This document shows positions 26,759 through 36,445 of a stretch of 64,000 nt of DNA, piece after piece. The notes beneath the pieces are model-generated. The model was not told where the DNA came from. It saw only the letters and a program-made list of their open reading frames with translations, and searched no databases. How positions within the stretch are numbered: the stretch's first letter is position 1; each line of letters starts with the position of its first letter. Position numbers and translations under genes: made by a program. The stretch is taken from NCBI GenBank assembly GCA_945868435.1, contig CAMBLG010000001.1, forward strand, positions 186,001-250,000, read 5' to 3'. The stretch comes from an uncultured Lachnospiraceae bacterium (GTDB taxonomy: Bacteria > Bacillota > Clostridia > Lachnospirales > Lachnospiraceae).

Positions 26759-28348
26759 ATGCTTCAGGTATTGTTGGTAGATGATGAACCTTTTATCCTG
26801 CAAGGATTGCAGGTGTTGATCGACTGGAAAAGCGAGGGCTTTGAGATCGCGGGGGCAGTCAGTGACGGGCAGGAGGCATATGAATTCCTGCAAAAGAATA
26901 AGGTGGATCTCATCATTGCGGATATCAAGATGCCGCGGATGAGTGGAATTGAACTGTTGAAGACGATACGCAGGGAGAAAATTTCGGATGCATACTATGT
27001 GATCTTGAGTGGATACAGCGATTTTTCATTTGCCCAGCAGGCAATGCGCTGTTGTTGTACCGACTATATCCTAAAGCCGGTGGATCAGCAGGAACTGAAG
27101 GCAATTCTGGCGCATGTGGCAGAACTGTCGGAGACCACCAGGCGGGATGCACAGAAGCAGAAAAAGCTGGAGTATGCATATCTGGCTCGCAATATCCTTG
27201 CGCTACTGTTTGGAAAATATGATGAGATCAATCTGGAATATGTCAAAAACCATATGCGGCTGTCCGAGGGAGTTAGATATATTGATATCGAGTTCCATGA
27301 TCTGTCTCATCTGGAGGACGGGGACGAGGGAGAATTGCGGGGAGCACAGCGAAAGCTGTACCAGAGCTGCCTCGAATATCTGAAGGAGGACGGATCCCAC
27401 TGTATTTTCGATGTGTCGCAGGATGAGAAACAGTATGATGTCGGCTTTATTTACTGCGATTATATGTCGGAGAGCTGTGGTTGCAGTGAGAAGGAATATC
27501 TGGAGCGGATGCGGGATGTGCTGGCAGCGGGTTCGAATTATCCGGTGCGAATGCTGGTAGGGAAAAAAGTGCATGATATCGGCGCAGTCGCAAAATCCTA
27601 TACCACTGCCTGTATCCTGAATTCTCTTCAGGCGTTCCGGGAAAAAAGGGATATCTATCTGTATGAGGAAGAAATACAGGTCAACAACGGGGGGATTGTT
27701 CTGTGTAAGAATGGGCTGGATGGACTTATCGCTTCCATTGAACAGAACGATAATACTCGAATCCGTCAGAGTGTGGAGCAATTGTATGAAGAAATGCAGC
27801 AGATGGGGGTGTCCGGGGATACGGTGAATCTCAACATCAACTATCTGCTGTTCCAGCTTATTCATCTGGCGGCAGAACAGGATGATGGTGTCAACCAGGA
27901 GGAAATCCTGCAGTTTATCAGTGAGAGCTCCTTTGAGGAGGGAATCATGCGCGGAAGTAAGGCGCATTTGTGTCAGTTTGCGCTGGATTACGCAGAGTAT
28001 CTGGCACAGCTCAGAAAGAATGTGTCCAGAGGGGTGTTGGCTGAAGTGGAGCGTGAAGTGCGTGAGCACTATGCGGAAAATCTTACACTTCGGGAACTGA
28101 GTCAGAAGTATTATGTGAACAGTGCCTATCTGGGACAGCTGTTCCGCAAGAAATACGGGCAGACCTTTAAGGATTATTTGAACAGTTATCGTATGGAACA
28201 GGCAGCAGCGCTGCTGTTGCGAACAGACGATAAGATATACGATATTGCGCAGAAGGTCGGGTATCACGATCTGGATTATTTTATCAATCGCTTTATTGCA
28301 GCCAAGGGCTGTACGCCGGCGAAGTTCCGGAAACAGCTGGGGCGATAG
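26759..28348 (+). CDS. YesN-type response regulator with AraC DNA-binding domain
   Basis: A 529-residue regulator. The receiver domain (1-120) has the acidic pair in LLVDDEPF, phospho-acceptor Asp55 in LIIADIKMPRMSG and Lys in YILKPVD. A long middle region of about 300 residues has no clear motif, as usual for YesN proteins. The last 100 residues hold two helix-turn-helix units (LTLRELSQKYYVNSAYLGQLFRK, then DIAQKVGYHDLDYFINRF) ending in KGCTPAKFRKQ. AGGAG lies eight bases ahead of the start. It is co-transcribed with the kinase and followed by a strong terminator. Confidence 0.92.
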   Translation: MLQVLLVDDEPFILQGLQVLIDWKSEGFEIAGAVSDGQEAYEFLQKNKVDLIIADIKMPRMSGIELLKTIRREKISDAYYVILSGYSDFSFAQQAMRCCCTDYILKPVDQQELKAILAHVAELSETTRRDAQKQKKLEYAYLARNILALLFGKYDEINLEYVKNHMRLSEGVRYIDIEFHDLSHLEDGDEGELRGAQRKLYQSCLEYLKEDGSHCIFDVSQDEKQYDVGFIYCDYMSESCGCSEKEYLERMRDVLAAGSNYPVRMLVGKKVHDIGAVAKSYTTACILNSLQAFREKRDIYLYEEEIQVNNGGIVLCKNGLDGLIASIEQNDNTRIRQSVEQLYEEMQQMGVSGDTVNLNINYLLFQLIHLAAEQDDGVNQEEILQFISESSFEEGIMRGSKAHLCQFALDYAEYLAQLRKNVSRGVLAEVEREVREHYAENLTLRELSQKYYVNSAYLGQLFRKKYGQTFKDYLNSYRMEQAAALLLRTDDKIYDIAQKVGYHDLDYFINRFIAAKGCTPAKFRKQLGR

Positions 28349-28364
28349 AGATGGATACCAAAAG

Positions 28365-28412
28365 CAGGGTAAAGTATAGAAATGGATTTCTATACTTTGC
28401 CCTGTTTTTATA
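28365..28412 (+). terminator. Rho-independent terminator after kinase/regulator operon
   Basis: An 18-base-pair stem (28365-28382 with 28387-28404, one G-U pair) with loop TGGA, followed by TTTTTATAT. It separates the two-component genes from the LplA-like operon, which must therefore have its own promoter in 28413-28540; I could not identify a convincing one. Confidence 0.85.
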
Positions 28413-28553
28413 TATTCTTTCTCGGGTTTTATAAAGGGGGACAAGAAAGTACAATAATCATGTAACTAATACTGATATCCATTCGAAGCAGAAAACTGTG
28501 GAGAGGACCATAATGGATGTCGAAGTGATATGTATATTAAGGGAGGAAACAAA

Positions 28554-30251
28554 GTGAAAGCAAAAAAAGTAGTATCAGCATTGCTTGTAGCTTCCATGGC
28601 GGCAGGGTTACTTGCAGGCTGTGGCGGAGATTCAGGCGCAGGCAGCAACAATGCAGGTGGAACACAGAGTTCAGGAAACGATGGTGAAATTAAAGAGTTT
28701 ACCGCATTTTTCGCTGTACCGGGATCTGAGATCAATGATGACAATGAAATTCAGCAGAAGATCGCAGAGATTACCGGAGCTAAGTTGAAAGAGACCTGGC
28801 TGACCGGACAGACAGCACAGGAGGCTGTCGGAACACTGATCGCCGGAGGGGAGTATCCGGATATGATCGATGGTGGTGACGGTATGGCACAGCTGTATGA
28901 CGCAGGTGCGCTCATTCCTTTGGATGATTATATTGACAAGTATCCAAACATTAAGGAGTTCCTGACCGAGGAGGAGTGGGATAAGCTCCGCCAGGATGAT
29001 GGGCATATCTACTGGATTAATCAGTTTGGTAACATCTATGGCGAGGAAAAGGCAACCACACACAACGACGAGGCATTCTGGATTCAGACCCGTGTACTGG
29101 AGTGGGCGGGATATCCGGAAGTACATACCATGGATCAGTATTTTGATCTGATTGAGTCTTATAATGAGGCAAATCCGACCATGGAGGATGGTACAGAGAA
29201 TATTCCTTACACTATCCTGTGTGAGGATTGGAGATACTTCTGCCTGGAGAATGCACCGGAGTTCCTAGATGGATATCCAAACGATGGATCTGTTATTGTT
29301 GATCCTGATACTCTGACGGTTATTGATTATAATACAACACCAACCGCCAAGAGATATTTCCAGAAGCTGAATGAGGAGTTCCAGAAAGGAATCGTAGATC
29401 CGGAGTCCTTTACTCAGACATATGATGAGTACATTGCAAAGCTTTCTACCGGACGTGTTCTTGGAATGATCGATCAGTGGTGGGATTTTGCATATAGCGT
29501 AAACGATGCATTAAAGCAGCAGGGGCTGGATACACAGGGTTGTAACTATGTTCCGCTTCCGATTACCATTGAGGAGGGTATGAAGAATCAGTGGCACAAT
29601 TCCGGCGGAACACTCAATGTTGCCAGCGGAATTGCAATTACTACAAGCTGTGAGGATGTAGAGGGTGCACTTCAGTTTATCAATGACTGTCTCGACCAGG
29701 AAGTATTAGATCTTCGTTTCTGGGGAGAAAAGGGCGTGGACTATGATGTAGACGAAAATGGTATGTACTACCGCACCGAGGATATGAGAACGCAGGCATC
29801 TGATACCGCATACAAGGCATCTCATATGTGTACATATTCTTATTTGCCACAGTATTCCGGAACAAGCAAAGATGGTGTTAATGCAATGAAGCCGGAGTAT
29901 CAGCCACAGGAGTTCTATGACAGCTTGAGCAAGGATGTACAGGAGTGCTTCGCCGCATACGGGGCAGAGACTTATGTAGATATGCTCGGAACCAGCGAGG
30001 CACCGGGACCATGGTATCCAATGTACTCCTTCTCCAACAACATGACTACCGCAACTGAGGGTGGTATGGCATGGACCAAGATGGGCGAGATCAAGCATGA
30101 GTACCTGCCAAAGGTTGTTATGGCGGATGATTTCGAGAGTGCATGGAATGAATACATGGGTGTATACAGCGACTGCAATCCGGAGGCATTTATTGCAGAG
30201 ATGCAGGCGGAGTTAGAGCGCCGTGTAGAGGCAGCAGCAAAATACCAGTAA
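28554..30251 (+). CDS. LplA-like sugar-binding lipoprotein
   Basis: A 565-residue lipoprotein. The GTG at 28554 is chosen because GGGAGG lies at 28541-28546 and it gives a clean signal peptide ending in LLAGC; the ATG at 28530 lacks both. A Gly/Ser/Asn linker is followed by KEFTAFFAVPG, typical of the LplA/YtcQ-type binding proteins of Firmicutes. The C-terminus reads MGEIKHEYLPKVVMADDFESAWNEYM. Two permease genes follow. An internally deleted relative lies at 36023. It is preceded by YesM/YesN, its probable regulators, and a hairpin follows its stop. Confidence 0.92.
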   Translation: MKAKKVVSALLVASMAAGLLAGCGGDSGAGSNNAGGTQSSGNDGEIKEFTAFFAVPGSEINDDNEIQQKIAEITGAKLKETWLTGQTAQEAVGTLIAGGEYPDMIDGGDGMAQLYDAGALIPLDDYIDKYPNIKEFLTEEEWDKLRQDDGHIYWINQFGNIYGEEKATTHNDEAFWIQTRVLEWAGYPEVHTMDQYFDLIESYNEANPTMEDGTENIPYTILCEDWRYFCLENAPEFLDGYPNDGSVIVDPDTLTVIDYNTTPTAKRYFQKLNEEFQKGIVDPESFTQTYDEYIAKLSTGRVLGMIDQWWDFAYSVNDALKQQGLDTQGCNYVPLPITIEEGMKNQWHNSGGTLNVASGIAITTSCEDVEGALQFINDCLDQEVLDLRFWGEKGVDYDVDENGMYYRTEDMRTQASDTAYKASHMCTYSYLPQYSGTSKDGVNAMKPEYQPQEFYDSLSKDVQECFAAYGAETYVDMLGTSEAPGPWYPMYSFSNNMTTATEGGMAWTKMGEIKHEYLPKVVMADDFESAWNEYMGVYSDCNPEAFIAEMQAELERRVEAAAKYQ

Positions 30252-30272
30252 GAAAACGCATGGTGAGAAAGG

Positions 30273-30300
30273 GGCAGGCAGGGAATCCTGCCTGCCTCTT
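30273..30300 (+). terminator. GC-rich hairpin after LplA-like gene
   Basis: GGCAGGCAGG pairs with CCTGCCTGCC around GAAT, followed by only a short pyrimidine tract (TCTTATC). It probably protects the binding-protein mRNA or terminates part of transcription ahead of the permease genes. Confidence 0.65.
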
Positions 30301-30369
30301 ATCATTTCAAGAATAGCATAGAATAGAATCGACCGCAGACCTCTGGGCGTGGTCGAGCGGAGGTTGTAT

Positions 30370-31326
30370 ATGGCGTTAGGAGTAGTTAGAAAAAAAGAGA
30401 AGATCAAAGAGCCGAAAGTAAAGCTCACATGGAAGGAAGTTAAAAGACAGAAGGTATTGCTCTTCTGGGCAGCAATCATTGTTGTATATGGAATTATATT
30501 TTATTATCTGCCTCTCGGCGGATGGGCAATGGCCTTTCAGAACTACAGGCCGAAGGATGGTCTGTTCCATTCCCAGTTTGTAGGATTGGCCAAATTCCAG
30601 CAGTTGTTTGCGGATGATACTTTTATCCGGGTTATTCGCAATACGCTGGCCATGGGTGTCATCAATCTTGTGGTGACCTTTGTGATGGCAATCGTATTTG
30701 CCATTTTGTTGAATGAAGTAAAATCAAAAGGTGGAAAAAAGGTGGTACAGACGATTTCGTATCTGCCACACTTTTTGTCCTGGATTATCGTTACCGGAAT
30801 TCTTCACGATGCACTTTCCGGAACGGGAATCGTAAATGAACTTTTATTGAAACTGGGAATTTTATCACAGCCGTTAAACTTTTTTGCATATCCGAAATAC
30901 TTTTGGGCAATTGTCGCTTTTGCCAATGTCTGGAAGGAAACCGGATGGAATGCAATCATTTATTTGTCGGCAATCACAGCAATCGATCCGTCCTTGTATG
31001 AGGCTGCCAACATTGATGGCGCAGGCAGATGGGCGCGGATCAAATATGTAACACTGCCGGGAATCAAGCCAACAATCATGATTTTGCTGTTGATGAATGT
31101 CGGAAATGTTTTGAACGCCGGATTTGAAATTCAGTATCTGTTAGGAAACGGACTGGTGCAGAGCGTTTCACAGACAATTGATATCTATGTATTAAAGTGG
31201 GGTATCAGTCAGAACGACTTTGCAATCGGAACAGCTGCCGGTATCTTCAAGAGTCTGGTAAGTATCGTACTGATTGTAATTGCGAACCAGATTGCAAAGC
31301 ACAATGGCGAGGAACGTCTGTTTTAA
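30370..31326 (+). CDS. LplB-like ABC transporter permease
   Basis: A 318-residue permease. GGAGG at 30359-30363 selects the ATG at 30370 over a GTG at 30349. The basic N-terminus leads into a first helix followed by LPLGGWAMAFQNYRPKDG, which is characteristic of LplB/YtcP-neighbour permeases. The EAA loop is EAANIDGAGRWARIKYVTLPGIKP. It pairs with the next gene and with the lipoprotein upstream. No ATPase is encoded nearby. Confidence 0.92.
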   Translation: MALGVVRKKEKIKEPKVKLTWKEVKRQKVLLFWAAIIVVYGIIFYYLPLGGWAMAFQNYRPKDGLFHSQFVGLAKFQQLFADDTFIRVIRNTLAMGVINLVVTFVMAIVFAILLNEVKSKGGKKVVQTISYLPHFLSWIIVTGILHDALSGTGIVNELLLKLGILSQPLNFFAYPKYFWAIVAFANVWKETGWNAIIYLSAITAIDPSLYEAANIDGAGRWARIKYVTLPGIKPTIMILLLMNVGNVLNAGFEIQYLLGNGLVQSVSQTIDIYVLKWGISQNDFAIGTAAGIFKSLVSIVLIVIANQIAKHNGEERLF

Positions 31327-31348
31327 TGTGTTTGGTAGATTAAGAGAA

Positions 31349-31362
31349 AGGAAACGGTTACA
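31349..31362 (+). promoter_or_regulatory. cre-like site (CcpA binding candidate)
   Basis: AGGAAACGGTTACA matches the catabolite-responsive element pattern TGNAANCGNWNNCA except at its first base. It lies directly ahead of the LplC-like start, inside the operon, where CcpA binding could act as a roadblock. A short degenerate site such as this can occur by chance. Confidence 0.35.
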
Positions 31363-31365
31363 TAT

Positions 31366-32268
31366 ATGGAAGCTGTAGTAAAAACAAAAAAGAAAAAATC
31401 CGGATGGGATATGGCGTTTACCATCTTCAATACGATCTTCATGATACTGTTTGTGGTGATCACACTCTATCCGGTTCTCAATACTCTGGCAATATCATTT
31501 AATGATGGAACGGATGCGCTGCGTGGCGGCATCTATTTGTGGCCAAGAAAATGGACGCTGAAGAATTACATTACCGTGCTGCAAAAGGACAATCTGATTA
31601 CAGGTGCGATTGTATCCGTTGCACGTACCGTAATCGGAACCATACTGTCCCTGGTTGCCAATGCGATTCTTGCTTTTATCGTCAGCAGAAAGAGATTCCT
31701 GTTTAAGAAACAGCTTTCTCTGTTCTGGGTAATTACCATGTACGTTAACGGAGGAATGATTCCAACCTTTTTGCTTTACAAGAATCTGCATTTGACCAAC
31801 AGCTTCTGGGTATACGTTGTCCCGGGTATGATCAGTGCCTTTAACATGCTTGTAATCCGAACTTATATGAATGGTATTCCGGACAGTCTGGAGGAGTCAG
31901 CACAGCTGGACGGCGCAGGTTACACAACGATTTTTGTCAAGATTATCTCTCCGCTCTGCAAGCCGGTGTACGCAACGGTTGCACTGTTCGTTGCAGTCGG
32001 TCAGTGGAACTCCTGGTTTGATGCCATGCTGTACAACCGTATGAGCGACAAGCTGACAACACTGCAGTACGAGTTGATGAAGCTGTTGTCTTCTGTTACG
32101 AATCAGGGTAATTCGGCAGAGGCAATGAAAAACGCGTTAGGTACGGTTACACCGACTTCTGTCCGCGCGGCGGCAACCATTCTTACAATGCTGCCGATCG
32201 TCTGTCTGTATCCATTCCTGCAGCGGTACTTTGTTACAGGACTTACCATCGGAGGTGTTAAGGAATAA
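31366..32268 (+). CDS. LplC/YtcP-like ABC transporter permease
   Basis: A 300-residue permease with six predicted helices. NTLAISFNDGTDALRGGIYLWP and the loop MYVNGGMIPTFLLYKNLHL are typical of the LplC/YtcP type. The EAA loop reads EESAQLDGAGYTTIFVKIISP and the C-terminus is LQRYFVTGLTIGGVKE, conserved in the family. Its stop codon overlaps the start of the following GH43 gene (TAATG), so transport and cleavage of the sugar are translationally coupled. Confidence 0.93.
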   Translation: MEAVVKTKKKKSGWDMAFTIFNTIFMILFVVITLYPVLNTLAISFNDGTDALRGGIYLWPRKWTLKNYITVLQKDNLITGAIVSVARTVIGTILSLVANAILAFIVSRKRFLFKKQLSLFWVITMYVNGGMIPTFLLYKNLHLTNSFWVYVVPGMISAFNMLVIRTYMNGIPDSLEESAQLDGAGYTTIFVKIISPLCKPVYATVALFVAVGQWNSWFDAMLYNRMSDKLTTLQYELMKLLSSVTNQGNSAEAMKNALGTVTPTSVRAAATILTMLPIVCLYPFLQRYFVTGLTIGGVKE

Positions 32269-33827
32269 TGGGATATTTAGTGCAGAATCCGATCCTGCCG
32301 GGCTTCCGGCCGGATCCTTCCATCTGCAGGGTGGGAGAGGATTATTACATTGTTACTTCGACCTTTGCGTATTTCCCGGGAGTGCCAATTTATCACAGTC
32401 GGGATCTGGCACACTGGGAACAGATCGGGAATGTCTTAGACCGACCATCCCAGCTGCAGCTGGCAGGCTGCAGTCATTCGCAGGGAATTTATGCACCTAC
32501 CATCCGTTTTCATGACGGAACCTATTATATGATTACCACCAATATTACCGGGGGCGGAAACTTTATTGTGACTGCAAACACACCGGAGGGACCGTGGTCG
32601 GAACCGTATTATCTGGGAGAGAACGCGCAGGGAATTGATCCAAGTCTGTTTTTTGATGAGGCGCACGATGGCCGCTGCTATTATATCGGGACCAGACCCA
32701 ATCAAAAGGGAGTACGCTATAACGGTGACTGGGAAATCTGGGTGCAGGAGTTGGATTTAGATACCATGCAGCTGACGGGGGAAAGTCACAAGGTATGGAA
32801 AGGTGCCATGCATCATGGAATCTGGCCTGAGGGACCGCATCTGTATTGGAAGGACGGTTATTATTATATCCTGCATGCCGAGGGTGGAACTGCCGAAAAC
32901 CACAGTGTGATGGTTGCGAGAAGTCGTGATTTGCTGGGACCTTACGAGGGATGCCCGAATAATCCGATCCTGACCCATCGCCATCTGGGAAAAGAGTATC
33001 CCGTGACTGCTGTGGGACATGGGGATCTGGTGGAGGATGGTCACGGAAACTGGTACATGGTTATGTTGGCTTCCCGTATGTGTGAAGGGTGCGTGAATAC
33101 CGGAAGGGATACATGGCTTGCCAGAGTTGTATGGGAAAATGGCTGGCCTGTGGTGAATCCGGGTGTGGGGCGGTTGGAGAATACCCTTGTGATGGAGGGA
33201 GAACCCAAGCCGTGGAAACCACAGAACCATTTGATCACATTTGAGGAAAATAAATTCCCGGAGAAGCTGTTGATGCTCCGTAGCCGGGATGAAGGAAAAG
33301 TCAATGCGTCAGACCGACGCGGGTATTTGCGGCTTTACACCTGTCCGGAAATGCTATATGAAAAGACAACACCGGCTTATGCTGCCGTGCGTCAGGAGCA
33401 GTACGATTATCAGGCGGCGGTATACATGGAGTTTGCGCCAAAGAAAAGTGGAGAGATGGCTGGTATGGCACTGGTCTGCGACGAAGAGAATCAGATTCAT
33501 TTTGTGGAAACGATGCTGGAAGGAAAGCTTTGTGTATGTGTTTATCAATGCATCAAAGGAAAGGAAGCCTGCCTTGCACATGCCTCCCTCACGGAAGGCC
33601 ACGCATTGGAGCTTCGTATGATATGCAATGGTCAGCATGCGGATTTCTGGTATCGCGAGGAACACACAAAGTGGAGCTGTCTTATTCAACATGTGGGACT
33701 GCGTGCACTTAGCACAGAAGAGGCCGGAGGATTTACCGGCTGCACAGTTGGAATGTATGCAACTTCCAATGGACAACCGTCAGATAATTATGCGGATTTC
33801 CGTTGGTTTTCCATGGAATCGATTTGA
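32268..33827 (+). CDS. GH43 beta-xylosidase (XynB-like)
   Basis: A 519-residue GH43 enzyme of the XynB type. RPDPSICRVGEDYYIVTS carries the catalytic base Asp16, GIDPSLFFDE the modulating Asp124, and WPEGPHLYWKDGYYY the acid Glu188. The propeller ends near residue 310 and a concanavalin-like beta-sandwich closes the protein, as in characterised beta-xylosidases where it helps shape the active site. No signal peptide is visible. The start codon overlaps the stop of the permease gene, so the enzyme probably hydrolyses the xylo-oligosaccharides imported by that transporter. Confidence 0.92.
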   Translation: MGYLVQNPILPGFRPDPSICRVGEDYYIVTSTFAYFPGVPIYHSRDLAHWEQIGNVLDRPSQLQLAGCSHSQGIYAPTIRFHDGTYYMITTNITGGGNFIVTANTPEGPWSEPYYLGENAQGIDPSLFFDEAHDGRCYYIGTRPNQKGVRYNGDWEIWVQELDLDTMQLTGESHKVWKGAMHHGIWPEGPHLYWKDGYYYILHAEGGTAENHSVMVARSRDLLGPYEGCPNNPILTHRHLGKEYPVTAVGHGDLVEDGHGNWYMVMLASRMCEGCVNTGRDTWLARVVWENGWPVVNPGVGRLENTLVMEGEPKPWKPQNHLITFEENKFPEKLLMLRSRDEGKVNASDRRGYLRLYTCPEMLYEKTTPAYAAVRQEQYDYQAAVYMEFAPKKSGEMAGMALVCDEENQIHFVETMLEGKLCVCVYQCIKGKEACLAHASLTEGHALELRMICNGQHADFWYREEHTKWSCLIQHVGLRALSTEEAGGFTGCTVGMYATSNGQPSDNYADFRWFSMESI

Positions 33828-33850
33828 TTAGACTGGAGGTAAGATAATCT

Positions 33851-35899
33851 GTGAAAAATCAAAAGATGAGTACTGTGATTACCGCGATTATTTCCGTGGT
33901 AACGGCAGTTTGTATATTGTTGCTTTTTATGACGGCAAGTAACAATACGATGAACAATATGAGGGATACTGCTATGAACAATATGCAGACTTCGCTGGAA
34001 TCAAGAGCCGTTATTATCAGTGAGTATGTAGATCAGGCAGAAAATCTTTTGACTGCTTTCAGTGAAGCTTCTGTGGTGGCTGAATTGTTGAAGAACCCTG
34101 ATGACCCTGCCGTGACAGCAGAGGCTCAGGAGTATACGAAAAATTTTTTTGATAACCTCGAAGGATGGGAAGGAATCTATATATCAGAGTGGAATACGCA
34201 TGTATTGACGCACTCAAACGAGGGCGCGATTGGTATGGTCATGAGAGAGGGGGATTCTTTGAAAAGTCTTCAGAATTCCCTTCAGACTACAGAAGGCGTA
34301 TACAACACCGGTATTATTGTTTCTCCTGCCTCTCAAAAGCTGGTATTATCTCTGTATTGCCCTGTCTATGATCGTGATGAAAAGACTATTCTGGGTTTTG
34401 TCGGAGGTGCACAATTCGCAGAGAATCTAAAAGTACTGCTGGATAGTATGACTATAGAGGGCATGGAATGTGCACAGGATTATATGATTAATATTACAAA
34501 TGGGCAGTACATCTTTGCTGAGAACAGCGAGCTTATGGGAACACCTGTAGAAGATGCTGTTCTGTTGTCTTTGATGGAGGATATAAAGAACAATCCTAAT
34601 GAGGTAATAGGAAATAAGGAATTTGTGTCTGAAGAGGGGATAAAAGGGATCGAAACATATCAGCTCATTCCTGAAAGAGGGTGGCTGGTTGTGCTTTCGG
34701 ACACAAAGGATGAAATCTTCGCAAAGGCGTATTCAAGCAGAAATGTACTGGCTTTGATTTGTCTGTTATCTTATATTCTGATTACAGTTCTGTCATGGAT
34801 TTCTGTGAGAAAATGTGTGAAACCACTAGAAACTGTTGAACACGCGATTATCAAGCTTAAGAATCTAGAACTGGATTCACCTAAGGATATGCAGAAATAC
34901 ATCGGAGGTAAGAGTGAGACCGGAAAGATTGCTACGGCGATGGATTCCCTGTATGTAACCTTGCGAAATATCGTAGTAACACTTCATGGATGTACAGAAT
35001 CCTTGGAAAAATCGACCGGTACGGTGAATGATGCAACCTGTACTTTGATAGAGTCGGTAGGAGATAATTCGGCGACTACAGAGCAACTGGCTGCAAGCAT
35101 AACAACCACAAATGATGCCATCTCCAGTGTGGTCAGTGAGATTGAAGCAATTTCTGTTCTGGTAAGCCGTGTGGAGAACAAAGTAAAGGTTGGAGACGAA
35201 AAGAGCATACAACTGCTTCAAACCGCAGATAATATGAAAAACATGGCGGGAAGATCTATGAATGAGGCACAGACAAAAATTGAAATGAACAGAAAAAGTG
35301 TGCAGATTGCCATGTCGAACTTGCAATCTCTTACCCGCATTAACGACATGGCAAAGCAGATATTGGAGATTGCCAACCAGACAAATTTACTGTCATTGAA
35401 TGCCTCGATAGAAGCGGCGAGAGCAGGGGAACAGGGAAGAGGATTTGCGGTTGTTGCACAGGAAATCGGAACACTTGCAGCAAATTCGTCCGCAACAGCA
35501 ATACAGATATCTGACATTTGTGAAGAAATCAATACAAATATCAAGAATGTGCAGACCTGTGTCGATGATGTAATCAGCTTTATGGAGAGTGATATCTCTC
35601 CGTTATTTGCGGAGTTTGCAGATATCGCAAATGTGTATAGTAATTCCGTTTCGGATATCAGGGATGTTATTGGAGAAATTGAAGAGAGCTCCGAGGGTTT
35701 TGTAGACTCTGTTATGAACATTCGCGAGCGTATGTCAGTAATTCAGTCTGCATCCAGGGAAAATGAAATTGGTGTTAGTGAAATTGTAAATAAGATTGAG
35801 CGAACCAATACAACTGCGGAAGAATTACAGAATGTGAGCCTGACAAATCAGGAAAATGCAAAGGAAATCAGTGCAGTGGTGGAGCAGTTTACAGAATAG
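33851..35899 (+). CDS. Methyl-accepting chemotaxis protein
   Basis: A 682-residue chemoreceptor starting with GTG; GGAGG is at 33835-33839, slightly far (11 bases). A membrane helix (about 7-28) is followed by a dCache-like extracellular sensor (about 35-295) and a second helix ([18 protein letters not shown]). The long cytoplasmic signalling domain has the conserved tip [20 protein letters not shown] followed by [15 protein letters not shown]. The gene lies between the GH43 gene and the truncated binding-protein relative, suggesting taxis towards a hemicellulose-derived sugar. It also implies that the organism, or a close ancestor, is motile. Confidence 0.93.
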   Translation: MKNQKMSTVITAIISVVTAVCILLLFMTASNNTMNNMRDTAMNNMQTSLESRAVIISEYVDQAENLLTAFSEASVVAELLKNPDDPAVTAEAQEYTKNFFDNLEGWEGIYISEWNTHVLTHSNEGAIGMVMREGDSLKSLQNSLQTTEGVYNTGIIVSPASQKLVLSLYCPVYDRDEKTILGFVGGAQFAENLKVLLDSMTIEGMECAQDYMINITNGQYIFAENSELMGTPVEDAVLLSLMEDIKNNPNEVIGNKEFVSEEGIKGIETYQLIPERGWLVVLSDTKDEIFAKAYSSRNVLALICLLSYILITVLSWISVRKCVKPLETVEHAIIKLKNLELDSPKDMQKYIGGKSETGKIATAMDSLYVTLRNIVVTLHGCTESLEKSTGTVNDATCTLIESVGDNSATTEQLAASITTTNDAISSVVSEIEAISVLVSRVENKVKVGDEKSIQLLQTADNMKNMAGRSMNEAQTKIEMNRKSVQIAMSNLQSLTRINDMAKQILEIANQTNLLSLNASIEAARAGEQGRGFAVVAQEIGTLAANSSATAIQISDICEEINTNIKNVQTCVDDVISFMESDISPLFAEFADIANVYSNSVSDIRDVIGEIEESSEGFVDSVMNIRERMSVIQSASRENEIGVSEIVNKIERTNTTAEELQNVSLTNQENAKEISAVVEQFTE

Positions 35900-35926
35900 C
35901 AGAAGCAGACAACCTCAAGTACCGGC

Positions 35927-35955
35927 TTGAAGAAATGTGATACACTTATTATAAT
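35927..35955 (+). promoter_or_regulatory. Sigma-A promoter for truncated binding-protein gene
   Basis: TTGAAG at 35927-35932 and TATAAT at 35950-35955 are 17 bases apart. Transcription would start near 35962, ahead of a hairpin and the gene at 36023. Confidence 0.7.
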
Positions 35956-35968
35956 GGGATTAAGAATG

Positions 35969-35994
35969 GCAGGCGTCTGACAGGCGCCTGCTTA
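35969..35994 (+). terminator. Leader hairpin ahead of truncated binding-protein gene
   Basis: GCAGGCG at 35969-35975 pairs with CGCCTGC at 35985-35991, then TTATTA. It may end the chemoreceptor transcript or act as an attenuator in the leader of the gene at 36023. Confidence 0.5.
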
Positions 35995-36022
35995 TTACAT
36001 AAGGCAGATGAGGTGTATACAC

Positions 36023-36445
36023 ATGAGAAAACGTATCGCAGCGGCAGGGTTAACGATTGTTTTGATGTTTGGTCTGATTGCTGGAGCAGGAAGGCAGATT
36101 GCAGAAGAGTCGGAGAGGGATATAAAGGAGTTCACAGCCTTTTTTACGACGCCGGGAGAGGAAATGCATACTGACAATGAGATTCAGAATCTGATTGCAC
36201 GGAAGATTGGGGCAAAATGCACCGAATACTGGCTGAACGGACAGACGGTGGACGAGGCAGCATGGGATAATATGGGAAAAGTCAAGCATACCTATCTTCC
36301 GCAAGTGATTATGAGTGATGATTTTGAGAGCACATGGCAGGAATATATGACACAGTATGAAAATTGTCATCCGGAGGCGTTCCTTGCGGAAATGCAGCGT
36401 GAGTTAGAGAGACGGATTTCGTCTGCAAAGCATGCGATACTTTGA
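36023..36445 (+). CDS. Internally deleted LplA-like binding protein (remnant or mini-protein)
   Basis: A 140-residue open frame. Residues about 33-79 match the N-terminal core of the LplA-like protein at 28554 (KEFTAFFTTPG, DNEIQNLIARKIGAK, YWLNGQTVDEA). Residues about 80-137 match that protein's C-terminus (MGKVKHTYLPQVIMSDDFES, then CHPEAFLAEMQRELERR). About 414 residues in between are missing, with the frame kept. The signal-peptide region remains but the lipobox cysteine is lost (LIAGAG instead of LLAGC). GAGGTG at 36010-36015 favours the start at 36023. It probably lacks a ligand pocket. A decayed duplicate is the simplest view, yet the promoter, ribosome site and frame are intact. Confidence 0.75.
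   Translation: MRKRIAAAGLTIVLMFGLIAGAGRQIAEESERDIKEFTAFFTTPGEEMHTDNEIQNLIARKIGAKCTEYWLNGQTVDEAAWDNMGKVKHTYLPQVIMSDDFESTWQEYMTQYENCHPEAFLAEMQRELERRISSAKHAIL

Noticed and set aside
27203-28444. Open frame of 413 codons antisense to the YesN-type regulator
   Set aside because: Opposite a well supported gene and running across its terminator hairpin; no domain recognised.
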